A stretch of DNA of 17,925 bases from JBAUHN01 sp049680295. Lineage in GTDB: Bacteria; Pseudomonadota; Alphaproteobacteria; Rhodobacterales; Rhodobacteraceae. The notes under the pieces are model-generated. The model was not told where the DNA came from, ran no database searches, and worked only from the letters and a program-made list of their open reading frames with translations. The stretch is taken from assembly GCA_049680295.1 (NCBI GenBank), contig JBAUHN010000089.1:1-17925 (forward strand), read 5' to 3'. Below are positions 6,558 to 14,423 of the stretch, in pieces. How positions within the stretch are numbered: the stretch's first letter is position 1; each line of letters opens with the position of its first letter. The position numbers were made by a program, and so were the translations under genes.

Positions 6558-7620
6558 ACCGCTGGCCGCAGGTGCTACAATCGGAATATTGGGTGGCGGT
6601 CAGTTGGGCCGGATGCTGAGCATGGCAGCCGCCCGGCTTGGCTTTGATACCCATGTGTTTGAACCCGGCACATTGCCCCCCGCCGGTGCCGTGGCGCGGC
6701 ACGTCACCACAGCACCCTATGAGGATCACACAGCACTTACGGAATTTGCTCAATCCGTCGATATTGTGACTTACGAGTTTGAGAATATCCCGACTGACGC
6801 GCTGGATGTGATTGACGCGATTACCCCTATTCATCCGGGCCGCGAGGCGTTGCGGATCAGTCAGGACCGGTTGACCGAAAAGACATTTTTGCAGGCATTG
6901 GGACTGCGCGTCGCGCCCTTTGCGGACATCACCGACGTTGCATCGCTGACGGCGGCACTGGTGTCAATCGGAACGCCCGCCATTCTGAAAACACGGCGAT
7001 TTGGCTATGATGGCAAAGGCCAGGTTCGGATCAACACGACGGATGACGCAACTGTTGCTCTGGCGGATTTGGTTGGCGCGCCGGCAATCTTGGAAGGTTT
7101 CGTAGATTTCGCCAGCGAAGTGTCCGTCATTGCCGCGCGCAGCCCGTCTGGTGAGGTTGCGTGTTTTGATCCCGGTGAAAATGTGCACCGGAACGGCATC
7201 TTGCATACGACAACCGTGCCGTCGCGCCTGAGTTCTGCGCAACGAACGGACGCGGTTTTATTGGCGGCTAACATCCTGAATGCACTTGATTATGTCGGCG
7301 TATTGGGCGTCGAATTATTTGTGACACCCGGTGGGTTGATCGTAAATGAAATCGCCCCACGGGTTCACAATTCAGGACATTGGACACAAAACGGCTGCTG
7401 TATCGACCAGTTTGAACAGCACATTCGTGCCATTGCAGGCTGGCCCTTGGGCGACGGGTCGCGCTACGCGGACGTTACGATGGAAAATCTGATCGGGTCG
7501 GACGTCGAAAAGGTGGGTGACTTGGCCGCGATGCCGAAAACTGCGGTACATCTTTACGGCAAAGTGGAAACAAAGGCCGGTCGCAAGATGGGCCATATCA
7601 ACCGCATCACCAGCCCTTGA
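6550..7620 (+). CDS. purK: N5-carboxyaminoimidazole ribonucleotide synthase (PurK)
   Basis: 356 residues from ATG 6550. It has an N-terminal nucleotide-binding motif ILGGGQLGRML (13-23), TYEFENIP, the ATP-grasp loop RRFGYDGKGQ, and the catalytic region NEIAPRVHNSGHWT followed by MENLIG. It uses ATP and bicarbonate to carboxylate AIR to N5-CAIR, the substrate of PurE. The ATG overlaps the purE stop by eight bases, which fixes the start; the frame can be read back to TTG 6499 but that part is inside purE. Its TGA stop abuts the stop of the minus-strand PhnM-family gene with no gap, so no terminator separates them. Confidence 0.97.
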   Translation: MTKPLAAGATIGILGGGQLGRMLSMAAARLGFDTHVFEPGTLPPAGAVARHVTTAPYEDHTALTEFAQSVDIVTYEFENIPTDALDVIDAITPIHPGREALRISQDRLTEKTFLQALGLRVAPFADITDVASLTAALVSIGTPAILKTRRFGYDGKGQVRINTTDDATVALADLVGAPAILEGFVDFASEVSVIAARSPSGEVACFDPGENVHRNGILHTTTVPSRLSSAQRTDAVLLAANILNALDYVGVLGVELFVTPGGLIVNEIAPRVHNSGHWTQNGCCIDQFEQHIRAIAGWPLGDGSRYADVTMENLIGSDVEKVGDLAAMPKTAVHLYGKVETKAGRKMGHINRITSP

Positions 7621-8763
7621 TCAACGGATAAAACGCGGCGCAATGTCGCCGCTCAGATAGCTGAGCCGCCCGCCCGCTATGGTTGCTGACACGGCGTTGG
7701 TCTTAGCATCCAGAATAACGATATCTGCGCGTTTACCCGGTGCCAGAACGCCACGGTCGGTCAGGCCCAAGGCAGCCGCAGGCCCAGATGAAATCAGCCG
7801 CCAGGCGCTGGCAAAGTCCACCGCGCCTGAGGCCGCCAATATCAGTGCAGCGCGGCGCGGGGATGGGTAGTGGTAATCCGACGCCAACGCGTGGCAAGCG
7901 CCCGCCGCTACCAACTCAGCCGCACGCACATTGCCATTATGCGACCCGCCGCGCACGACATTCGGGGCGCCCATAACGACCGTGTCCCCTGCCGCGACGG
8001 CGGCCTCAGCGACGGCAAGGGTTTCGGGAAATTCCGAGATTGTAACGCCCCGCGCGCGCCACGAGGCCCGCGCGTCCGGGGTTTGGTCATCATGGCTGCC
8101 CATTTGGACATCTTTTTCGCGCAATATCGCGCATAGGCTATCCAATGCAGCAGGTACCCGGCCGGACGAGGTGTGCAAATCGCGCATCATTTCGAAATGA
8201 ACATCCGGATTGCGCCCGGCTTTTAGGGCCTGGCCAACCAGACGCGGCGGTTTGCGTCCATCGGCCAACCGTGCATGCGGTAAATGATCGTTGAAGACCA
8301 CGTAATCTAACCGCCAATCGTTGATCAATTTTGGCAATTCACTATAAAGATCAAGCAGATGCGTCTCAAATCGGAGTTGCCCGCGCATATCCGTGACAAG
8401 ATCGGCCGCGGTATCACGCAGCGCACAAAACACCCGATCCGCAAAATCCAACCCGCGCAGACCGCCTTCCCAGCTTACAAATTGCGCCAACACTGCTGTG
8501 GTTATGCCGTTTGCTGCCAACTCGGCTTCAACCGCCACCAGACCTTCGGCCATCTGCATCATCGCGCCGCGTCTGGGGGCCAGGTGACGTTCAAAGGCAT
8601 CGCCGTGCATGTCGACGATACCGGGCAGGACCAGATATCCTGTCAGATCAATCCGCCGCCCTGCGACCGTGCTGGAAATGGTTCCATCTGCAATGGATAA
8701 TCCATCCCCATGCAGGCCATCAGGGCCCAGGGTTTTTGCGCCCGCCAGATTAAGGTTTAGCAT
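7621..8763 (-). CDS. phnM: PhnM-family amidohydrolase (alpha-D-ribose 1-methylphosphonate 5-triphosphate diphosphatase-like)
   Basis: 380 residues. Metal-site and family motifs: PGIVDMHGDAFERH (His53, Asp55, His60), NDHLPHARL, GSHDDQTPD (222-230), MGAPNVVRGGSHNGNVRAAEL and ASDYHYPSP. SHDD, APN-VRGGSH-GNV and SDY are hallmarks shared with E. coli PhnM of the C-P lyase pathway, which removes pyrophosphate from RPnTP. No other phn gene is in the window, so the substrate may differ. ATG 8763 is chosen because GGAG lies just upstream; it overlaps the end of the preceding hydrolase gene by 14 bases, implying translational coupling. A longer start at 8808 is non-conserved. Confidence 0.88.
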   Translation of the reverse strand: MLNLNLAGAKTLGPDGLHGDGLSIADGTISSTVAGRRIDLTGYLVLPGIVDMHGDAFERHLAPRRGAMMQMAEGLVAVEAELAANGITTAVLAQFVSWEGGLRGLDFADRVFCALRDTAADLVTDMRGQLRFETHLLDLYSELPKLINDWRLDYVVFNDHLPHARLADGRKPPRLVGQALKAGRNPDVHFEMMRDLHTSSGRVPAALDSLCAILREKDVQMGSHDDQTPDARASWRARGVTISEFPETLAVAEAAVAAGDTVVMGAPNVVRGGSHNGNVRAAELVAAGACHALASDYHYPSPRRAALILAASGAVDFASAWRLISSGPAAALGLTDRGVLAPGKRADIVILDAKTNAVSATIAGGRLSYLSGDIAPRFIR

Positions 8764-9556
8764 CGGGTTCTCCGATCCCCGGAACGCAGTTGGCGTCTGG
8801 ACAGCCAATTTGATCCAACACCGCGCCCATCCAGGTCAGCGACCGGTCAAAAAGACCGGTTTCCAAAAACGCGACGACCTGCTGGATCACATGCGGGTTG
8901 TTCATCATGAATGTATGGGTGACAGGCAAAACCATATGGTCTGCCATGCCCTCGACCTTGGTTGACGCGACCGAGACTTTGCCGTCGTCTGGCCCCGGCA
9001 GCAGGGATGAAAAATAGGGGTTCAGCGACCGATCACCCGCAATCACCCCAAGCGCGAAAGTGACCGGCGGCAATTGCGCGGGCAACCCCGTCGGACCGGT
9101 GCCAAGCTCTAGTCCCGCCGGCCCATTGATCCATTCAAATGCTGCGATATCACCCAATGCGTCAACGATTTCGCTGCCGTGATTGGGGGGCGCCAGCATG
9201 ACAACCCGGCCAATCCGCGACGCCCCATTATCGCGCACCCATTGCCGCAGCAATATGCCACCCATTGAGTGGGTCACAAAATCGACCTTTGCGGGCCTGC
9301 CACATTCAACCCAAGCGGCATCGATCGTGCGCTTTGCCAACTCTGCAACCGTCGCTTCAGTCGATGCGTAGCCAGGGCGCACAACCTGGTGACCCTCAAC
9401 CCACAATGCGGCCTCCATCAGCGCGAATGAGGTCTCACTGCGCGCCAATCCGTGCAGTAAAATCGTGCAACGGGCCTGTGCTGAAGCGGTCCAGACGACT
9501 GAAATCAATGTGGCGGCGACAATCTTTAACATGAGGGTTGAGATAGTCGCATTCAC
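8750..9556 (-). CDS. Exported alpha/beta hydrolase (lipase/esterase-like)
   Basis: 268 residues. The N-terminus MLKIVAATLISVVWTASAQA looks like a Sec signal peptide with cleavage after AQA, so the product is probably periplasmic or secreted. The mature part opens with ILLHGLARS (oxyanion-hole HG). The nucleophile elbow is THSMGG (Ser97), the likely acid is in PDDGKVSV (Asp190/191) and the likely base is His214 in LPVTHTFMM, a complete serine-hydrolase triad. A lipid or ester substrate is likely but not specified by sequence. The start is either GTG 9556 or ATG 9532; neither has a clear ribosome binding site, and the latter gives a more usual signal-peptide length. It is first in a two-gene unit with the PhnM-family gene. 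Confidence 0.87.
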   Translation of the reverse strand: MNATISTLMLKIVAATLISVVWTASAQARCTILLHGLARSETSFALMEAALWVEGHQVVRPGYASTEATVAELAKRTIDAAWVECGRPAKVDFVTHSMGGILLRQWVRDNGASRIGRVVMLAPPNHGSEIVDALGDIAAFEWINGPAGLELGTGPTGLPAQLPPVTFALGVIAGDRSLNPYFSSLLPGPDDGKVSVASTKVEGMADHMVLPVTHTFMMNNPHVIQQVVAFLETGLFDRSLTWMGAVLDQIGCPDANCVPGIGEPDAKP

Positions 9557-9606
9557 GCCGTTACAAAAGCCTTACATCATTTTGTCTTTCATTTAGGCGC
9601 TTTCCT

Positions 9607-10062
9607 TTGCCTCCAAAGCCACCTCGCATCGCGGTTCGTGCCGTTATTGTCCATGATGACCGGTTGCTGCTGGTCAACGCCTGGCCGGACGGCAAAAGCG
9701 ATCTGCTGTGCGCGCCGGGCGGAGGGGTGGAACCCGGCGCGTCGCTGCGTGACAACCTGATCCGGGAAGTTCATGAAGAAACCGGACTGCATATTCGTGT
9801 CGGCGCGCCGTGTCTGATCAACGAATTCCATAATCCTGAGATCGGGTTTCATCAGATCGAGGTTTTCTTTCGATGCACAATTGATGGCAACCCTCAACCA
9901 GCAGCAGATTGGGTTGATCCCGAGGGGGTAGTTACATCGAGGTATTGGGTTGGCAAAGCTCAGATCGCGAAGCGATCGTTCAAACCCGACAGTCTGGCCT
10001 CGGTGGCATTTTCGGACGGCGGTGGGGCTACGTATGATCCGTTGGAGCGGATTGTGATGTAA
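9607..10062 (+). CDS. Nudix hydrolase
   Basis: 151 residues from a TTG start; no ATG or GTG precedes it in frame and the Nudix fold begins almost at once (RIAVRAVIVHDDRLLLV). The Nudix box lies at 39-61: GGVEPGASLRDNLIREVHEETGL. The REVHEE core that binds Mg2+ is intact, but the first conserved Glu of G-x5-E is replaced by Ala45. It would hydrolyse a nucleoside-diphosphate-linked compound; the substrate cannot be predicted. It is divergent from the exported hydrolase gene across 50 bases, and its 3' end overlaps the DMT transporter gene by 35 bases on the other strand. Confidence 0.88.
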   Translation: MPPKPPRIAVRAVIVHDDRLLLVNAWPDGKSDLLCAPGGGVEPGASLRDNLIREVHEETGLHIRVGAPCLINEFHNPEIGFHQIEVFFRCTIDGNPQPAADWVDPEGVVTSRYWVGKAQIAKRSFKPDSLASVAFSDGGGATYDPLERIVM

Positions 10063-10876
10063 CTGATAGCGCGATACCGCCAACGACAAGACCAGCCGCC
10101 ACGCAGGTTAGCCAGCCAATGGTTTCGCTTAAGAACACGGCGCCACCGGCAATGGCGATGATCGGCACGCTTAATTGGACAATCGCGGCAGTGTTTTGGT
10201 CCAATTTCGGCAAGATGCTGTACCACAGGGCATAGCCTACTCCCGATGTCAGCCCGCCGCATAAAATTGCCAGCCCGATGCCGGTGACACTTGCGTCCAA
10301 TGACGGCCCGATCAGGAAAACAACCAGCAAAGGACAACACACAAGAAAATTGCCGGTTGTCGTGGCAATTGGGTCAGAAGATGTCCGGCCTTGAATCGTG
10401 TAGGCAGCCCATGCAAGGCCAGCGACGGTCATAAACAGTGCGCCTTGCAGATCGCTTTGGCCGCCCGGTCCGGGCCAAAGTGCGATCAACAATCCCGCAA
10501 ACGCAATGGCCGCGCCAGTCATCTGGCGTTGCGTCGGACCTGACCCTTGCCGTGCGCCGTGCACAAACATCGTCATCTGCACCACGCCAAACAAGATCAA
10601 CGCGCCAAGACCCGCATCCAGCGTGAGGTAAGCCAGAGAGAAACCGATCATATAGCCAGCCAAAGACACCGCACCGATCCACTGTTTCATGCGGAACAGA
10701 GGCGCTGATCTCCCTCTGACGGTCGAGATCATTGCCAAGACAACTGCCCCGGCGACGACCCGTATCAACGCAAAACTTGAAGGATCGATATGGCCGCCAT
10801 CAACAGCCATCCGCGTCAGCAAGGAATTTGCCGCAAAGGCAACCATCGTTAGCAAGGTCAATAAAATCAGACGCAT
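10028..10876 (-). CDS. DMT superfamily (EamA-type) transporter
   Basis: 282 residues, with about ten hydrophobic segments in two five-helix EamA repeats. The first starts MRLILLTLLTMVAFAANSLLTR and the second near GALFMTVAGLAWAAYTIQGR; the fold-typical SVPIIAIAGGAVFLSE lies near the end. These are inner-membrane exporters or importers of metabolites such as amino acids; the substrate is unknown. ATG 10876 has AAGGG six to seven bases upstream. Its 3' end overlaps the Nudix gene by 35 bases, tail to tail. It lies 93 bases after the response regulator gene on the same strand; co-transcription is possible but not shown. Confidence 0.93.
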   Translation of the reverse strand: MRLILLTLLTMVAFAANSLLTRMAVDGGHIDPSSFALIRVVAGAVVLAMISTVRGRSAPLFRMKQWIGAVSLAGYMIGFSLAYLTLDAGLGALILFGVVQMTMFVHGARQGSGPTQRQMTGAAIAFAGLLIALWPGPGGQSDLQGALFMTVAGLAWAAYTIQGRTSSDPIATTTGNFLVCCPLLVVFLIGPSLDASVTGIGLAILCGGLTSGVGYALWYSILPKLDQNTAAIVQLSVPIIAIAGGAVFLSETIGWLTCVAAGLVVGGIALSVTSQSAPTDHT

Positions 10877-10940
10877 GCATAGCCCTTACTCTGTCATTTC
10901 CGTGCCGCCAAGCCCCAGCCGCGCGCATACGACCGGAGCA

Positions 10941-10966
10941 ATTGAAAAAGCCCGCTAAAGCGTTTC
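10941..10966 (-). terminator. Weak terminator-like sequence after the response regulator gene
   Basis: On the minus strand, GAAACGCTTTAGCGGGCTTTTTC has a CGC-TTTA-GCG mini-stem followed by five T residues. The stem is only three strong pairs, so this is a marginal call. The plus strand of the same stretch carries CTAAAGCGTTTC, a 12-mer also found after sat. Confidence 0.25.
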
Positions 10967-10969
10967 ACG

Positions 10970-11629
10970 TTAATTCAACAAAAACTGAAATTCGTCATTG
11001 CGAAGAAGGGCTTCGACCATTTGTGACATTTCATCTGGGTCCGAGCCGGGCGACATATCAGATGGCAAGCTGCCTGCATTGCGCAAGTGTCCTTTGAGAA
11101 TAGATACCAGCGTTCCTTGCATTTCTGGATCGCTTAGCGCGTCGGCGACAACGTCGCGGATTTGCGCGCTTTGCGTGGCTTCGGGCAAGATGGGAATGCG
11201 ATTGTGGCCCGCCAAAACCATTGCGTTCATCATCGCGGCGCGCAATGCGTCGGTGTTCATGTCGTCTTTTGCCAGAAATTCATGACAGCCGCGTTTCATG
11301 GCTGAAACCGCGGTTTCGACCTTGGATTCGCCGGTAATCATTATCGTGCCTGGGTCTTTGTTAAGCGCGCCGCTGTGAATTGCATCAAGGGCGGTCAGCC
11401 CATCACCAACTGGCAGGCGGTAATCGATCAACACCAAATCATATGATACGGCTTTGACGGCCTGTTTCATTGTCTCGATGCTGTCGACCTCATCGATTTC
11501 AATCGGCAAGTCGGTTTTCAGACTCATCCGGCGGATACGCTGACGATCAAAATTATTATCATCCAGCAACAACGTTTTAATGGATTGACGGATCGGCTGT
11601 TGATCTGAGGCGTAAGAGCTTTGGTGCAT
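10970..11629 (-). CDS. Response regulator with unassigned C-terminal region
   Basis: 219 residues. The receiver domain (about 17-140) has the acidic pair Asp23-Asp24, phospho-acceptor Asp69 in VLIDYRLP, Thr99 in MITGES and Lys121 in FLAKDD, so it should be phosphorylatable. The remaining 75 or so residues (from about 145) are helical-looking and acidic and match no DNA-binding or enzymatic output domain I recognise. It may therefore be a single-domain-type regulator acting by protein contact. ATG 11629 has AAAGGA eight bases upstream. It lies 124 bases downstream of the histidine kinase gene, which is its likely partner. That gap carries an inverted repeat at 11667-11692. Confidence 0.92.
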   Translation of the reverse strand: MHQSSYASDQQPIRQSIKTLLLDDNNFDRQRIRRMSLKTDLPIEIDEVDSIETMKQAVKAVSYDLVLIDYRLPVGDGLTALDAIHSGALNKDPGTIMITGESKVETAVSAMKRGCHEFLAKDDMNTDALRAAMMNAMVLAGHNRIPILPEATQSAQIRDVVADALSDPEMQGTLVSILKGHLRNAGSLPSDMSPGSDPDEMSQMVEALLRNDEFQFLLN

Positions 11630-11666
11630 TTTCGCGATCCTTTCATTTCGGATCAGTGTACCGCGC

Positions 11667-11692
11667 CAGCCGTTGGGAACGGTAAACGGCTG
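11667..11692. repeat. Overlapping inverted repeats in the kinase-regulator gap
   Basis: CAGCCGTT (11667-11674) and AACGGCTG (11685-11692) are perfect complements around ten bases. The inner sequence CCGTT-GGG-AACGG (11670-11682) is a second, mutually exclusive hairpin that shares the left arm. There is no T-run in either direction, so termination is unlikely. It could be an operator or a leader structure for the response regulator. Confidence 0.5.
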
Positions 11693-11753
11693 TAACTATA
11701 GAAGGCGCAATTTTAGATTGGTTTTCGGTATTTTCGCACGCGTTTACGTAGAG

Positions 11754-12500
11754 TTAAGCACGTAACTGACTTGGCAAGTATACTTCGATGCAGGTTCCGC
11801 GCGTGCGCGCATTGGTGCGAATGCTGGCTGTTCCATGATAATGCCGTGCGATTTTTTGGATCATGGCCAACCCCATTCCGCTGCCTTCAACTTCGTCACG
11901 GGGCTTAAGCGTCGTCATAGCCTCAAACACACGCGCATGATACCCTTCGGGAATGCCCGGCCCATTGTCGCAGACCGATATCAACGTCTGATTGTTTTTG
12001 CGCAGGCTGCTGACGATAATTTTTCCGGTTTCACGGTCATGATGTTTGATCGCGTTGCTGATCAAGGCAGACAGCAGTGTTAAGATATCACGTTCACCGA
12101 TGAATGCGTCGGCCGCGTCAAGCGCGCGGATAATCTGAAAACCGCTGGGAACCGTGATTTCGTCCAGAACATCGGTCAAGGCCGCGTTCAGATCGACAAT
12201 TTGCGCCTGTTGCATGCGACCAATCCGTGAAAAGGCCAGCAGATCGACCAACATCCGATCCAACCGACCTGTGTGGCGGTTCATCATTTTGATGTTTTCA
12301 GCAACTGCACCATCCAATTTAACACCAGATTCTTCCAGATCTTCTGCAATCCATTGCGGCAGTTCGATCAGTGCCCGGACAGAACTGCGCACATCGTGGC
12401 TAATTAGATAGACAAAATCCTCGAAATCCTTGGATCCGCCGGCGACGCATTCAGCAGGTCGTGTCTGCGGGTGATTAGTGCGTGACAAAGTTTCTGACAT
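11754..12500 (-). CDS. Soluble sensor histidine kinase
   Basis: 248 residues from ATG 12500, chosen because AAGGA lies seven bases upstream; the frame extends to TTG 12641 but that part lacks conserved sequence. It has an H-box YLISHDVRSSVRAL with phosphorylatable His35, a dimerisation helix ending about residue 95, an N-box LISNAIKHHD (Asn149), a G1 box CDNGPGIP (Asp178) and a G2 box GSGMGLAM (206-213). No transmembrane helix, PAS, GAF or other input domain is present, so it is a cytosolic HisKA/HATPase_c core that must get its signal from a partner protein. It lies upstream of the response regulator gene, its probable target. The promoter was not found in the 230 bases separating it from groEL. 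Confidence 0.93.
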   Translation of the reverse strand: MSETLSRTNHPQTRPAECVAGGSKDFEDFVYLISHDVRSSVRALIELPQWIAEDLEESGVKLDGAVAENIKMMNRHTGRLDRMLVDLLAFSRIGRMQQAQIVDLNAALTDVLDEITVPSGFQIIRALDAADAFIGERDILTLLSALISNAIKHHDRETGKIIVSSLRKNNQTLISVCDNGPGIPEGYHARVFEAMTTLKPRDEVEGSGMGLAMIQKIARHYHGTASIRTNARTRGTCIEVYLPSQLRA

Positions 12501-12671
12501 GGTTGGGTCCTTCAGCTGGCGGCTGCTGTCTCCTACCATTCTGACTTTGAAGGAATGATTAACATTGCCAATTCTGCGCGTGTTTCGACGAGATAATTTG
12601 CCAAGCCGAGATTTCGCCAGCAGCTGAGAATTAGGGTCCAAAGAGTGCTGGGACCAGCCAATGGCAGGCCC

Positions 12672-12703
12672 AAAAAAAAGGCCCGCCGAAATGGCGAGCC
12701 TTT
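12672..12703 (-). terminator. Rho-independent terminator of groESL
   Basis: On the minus strand, AAGGCTCGCC (12702-12693) pairs with GGCGGGCCTT (12687-12678), with one T-G wobble and a five-base loop, followed by a run of T residues (plus-strand A run 12672-12679). It lies about 30 bases after the groEL stop. Confidence 0.92.
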
Positions 12704-12730
12704 AAGCTTTTTACGCAGTGATGCGCGGTA

Positions 12731-14377
12731 TTACATCATGCCGCCCATGCCGCCCATGTCGGGCATGCCGCCACCACCGCCGCCGCCGCCGTCTTTCGAC
12801 GGTTTGTCGGCAACCATGGCTTCGGTTGTGATCAACAGACCGGCAATCGAGGCCGCATCCTGCAGTGCGTGACGCACGACTTTTGCCGGATCAATTACGC
12901 CAAACTTGAACATGTCGCCATATTCTTCGGTCTGCGCGTTAAAGCCAAACTTGGCGTCCGAGCTTTCACGGATTTTGCCGGCAACGACGGAACCGTCGAC
13001 ACCAGAGTTTTCAGCGATCTGACGCAGCGGTGCTTCGAGTGCTTTGCGCACAATCGAAATACCAACGGTCTGGTCGTTGTTTTCGCCTTCCATGTCGATC
13101 AGCATTTTGCCAGCCTGAACAAGGGCTACACCACCGCCAACAACGATACCTTCCTGCACGGCCGCACGGGTCGCGTTCAATGCATCGTCAACGCGGTCCT
13201 TGCGCTCTTTCACTTCGACTTCGGTCATGCCGCCGACGCGGATCACAGCAACACCGCCTGCCAGTTTGGCAACACGTTCCTGCAGCTTTTCACGGTCGTA
13301 GTCAGATGTTGTTTCTTCGATCTGATTGCGCACCTGAGCGACGCGTGCCTGGATCTCGTCTTTGGAACCGGCACCGTCAACGATGGTGGTTTCATCCTTG
13401 GTGATCTGCACTTTCTTGGCAGAACCCAGCATGTCCATGGTCACGGATTCAAGCTTCATGCCCAGATCTTCGGAGATCACCTGACCACCGGTCAGAATGG
13501 CAAGATCCTGCAACATGGCTTTGCGACGATCGCCAAAACCCGGGGCTTTGACAGCCGCGATTTTCAGACCGCCACGCAGTTTGTTGACCACAAGCGTTGC
13601 CAAAGCTTCGCCTTCAACATCTTCGGCGATGATCAGCAGTGGCTTTTGGCTTTGGATAACCTGCTCAAGCAGGGGAACCATTGGCTGCAAGGACGACAGT
13701 TTCTTCTCGTGCAGCAAGACAATGCAGTCTTCCAGCTCGGTCGTCATTTTGTCGGCGTTGGTGACAAAATAGGGCGACAGGTAACCGCGGTCGAATTGCA
13801 TACCTTCGACAACATCGGTTTCTGTTTCCAGACCTTTGTTTTCTTCGACGGTGATCACACCCTCGTTGCCGACTTTTTGCATGGCGTCTGCGATCTGACG
13901 ACCGATTTCTTCTTCGCCATTGGCAGAGATTGTACCGACCTGTGCCACTTCAGCACTGTCGCTGACGTCACGGGCGGCGTCTTTGATCGCTTGAACGACC
14001 TTGGCTGTTGCCATGTCGATGCCGCGTTTCAGGTCCATCGGGTTCATGCCAGCAGCAACCGATTTCATGCCTTCGCGCACAATTGCCTGCGCCAGAACGG
14101 TGGCAGTTGTTGTACCATCGCCTGCTTCGTCATTGGTGCGGCTGGCCACTTCTTTGACCATCTGCGCGCCCATGTTTTCGAACTTGTCTTCCAGCTCGAT
14201 TTCCTTGGCAACCGATACACCGTCTTTGGTGATGCGCGGTGCGCCAAAGGATTTGTCCAGAACCACATTGCGGCCTTTTGGGCCCAGTGTAACTTTTACC
14301 GCGTCGGCAAGGATGTTTACACCCTTAAGCATTCGCGAGCGGGCATCGGTGCCAAATTTGACGTCCTTAGCAGCCAT
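12731..14377 (-). CDS. groEL: Chaperonin GroEL (Hsp60)
   Basis: 548 residues with the full chaperonin sequence: MAAKDVKFGTDAR start, VTLGPKGRNVVLDKS, the ATP-binding GDGTTTATVLA, and apical-domain GFGDRRKAML. The C-terminal tail is Gly/Met-rich and ends in GGMGGMM. It forms the 14-subunit ring that folds proteins in an ATP- and GroES-dependent cycle in the cytoplasm. ATG 14377 has AGGAGAG six bases upstream. It is second in the groES-groEL operon, 75 bases after groES, with two inverted repeats in the gap, and is ended by the terminator at 12672-12703. The tail's Gly run is coded by a GCC/GCG-type repeat visible on the plus strand at 12770-12791. The identification is certain. Confidence 0.99.
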   Translation of the reverse strand: MAAKDVKFGTDARSRMLKGVNILADAVKVTLGPKGRNVVLDKSFGAPRITKDGVSVAKEIELEDKFENMGAQMVKEVASRTNDEAGDGTTTATVLAQAIVREGMKSVAAGMNPMDLKRGIDMATAKVVQAIKDAARDVSDSAEVAQVGTISANGEEEIGRQIADAMQKVGNEGVITVEENKGLETETDVVEGMQFDRGYLSPYFVTNADKMTTELEDCIVLLHEKKLSSLQPMVPLLEQVIQSQKPLLIIAEDVEGEALATLVVNKLRGGLKIAAVKAPGFGDRRKAMLQDLAILTGGQVISEDLGMKLESVTMDMLGSAKKVQITKDETTIVDGAGSKDEIQARVAQVRNQIEETTSDYDREKLQERVAKLAGGVAVIRVGGMTEVEVKERKDRVDDALNATRAAVQEGIVVGGGVALVQAGKMLIDMEGENNDQTVGISIVRKALEAPLRQIAENSGVDGSVVAGKIRESSDAKFGFNAQTEEYGDMFKFGVIDPAKVVRHALQDAASIAGLLITTEAMVADKPSKDGGGGGGGGMPDMGGMGGMM

Positions 14378-14423
14378 AGTTGTCTCTCCTAAATCTTAAT
14401 TTGATGTCAGCTTAATCTCGGGA

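Noticed and set aside
6253..6834. 193-codon minus-strand frame over purE-purK
   Set aside because: It spans two overlapping real genes on the other strand and has no domain-like content.
12740..12800. GCC/CCG-rich repeat suggesting a simple-sequence or phase-variable tract
   Set aside because: It is the coding of the Gly/Met-rich C-terminal tail normal for GroEL, in frame and followed by the proper stop.
12869..14392. 507-codon open frame on the plus strand across nearly all of groEL
   Set aside because: It is the antisense of a certain, strongly codon-biased groEL gene; long antisense frames are common over chaperonin genes and have led to false annotations elsewhere. The translation has no recognisable domain and it has no transcription or ribosome signals.
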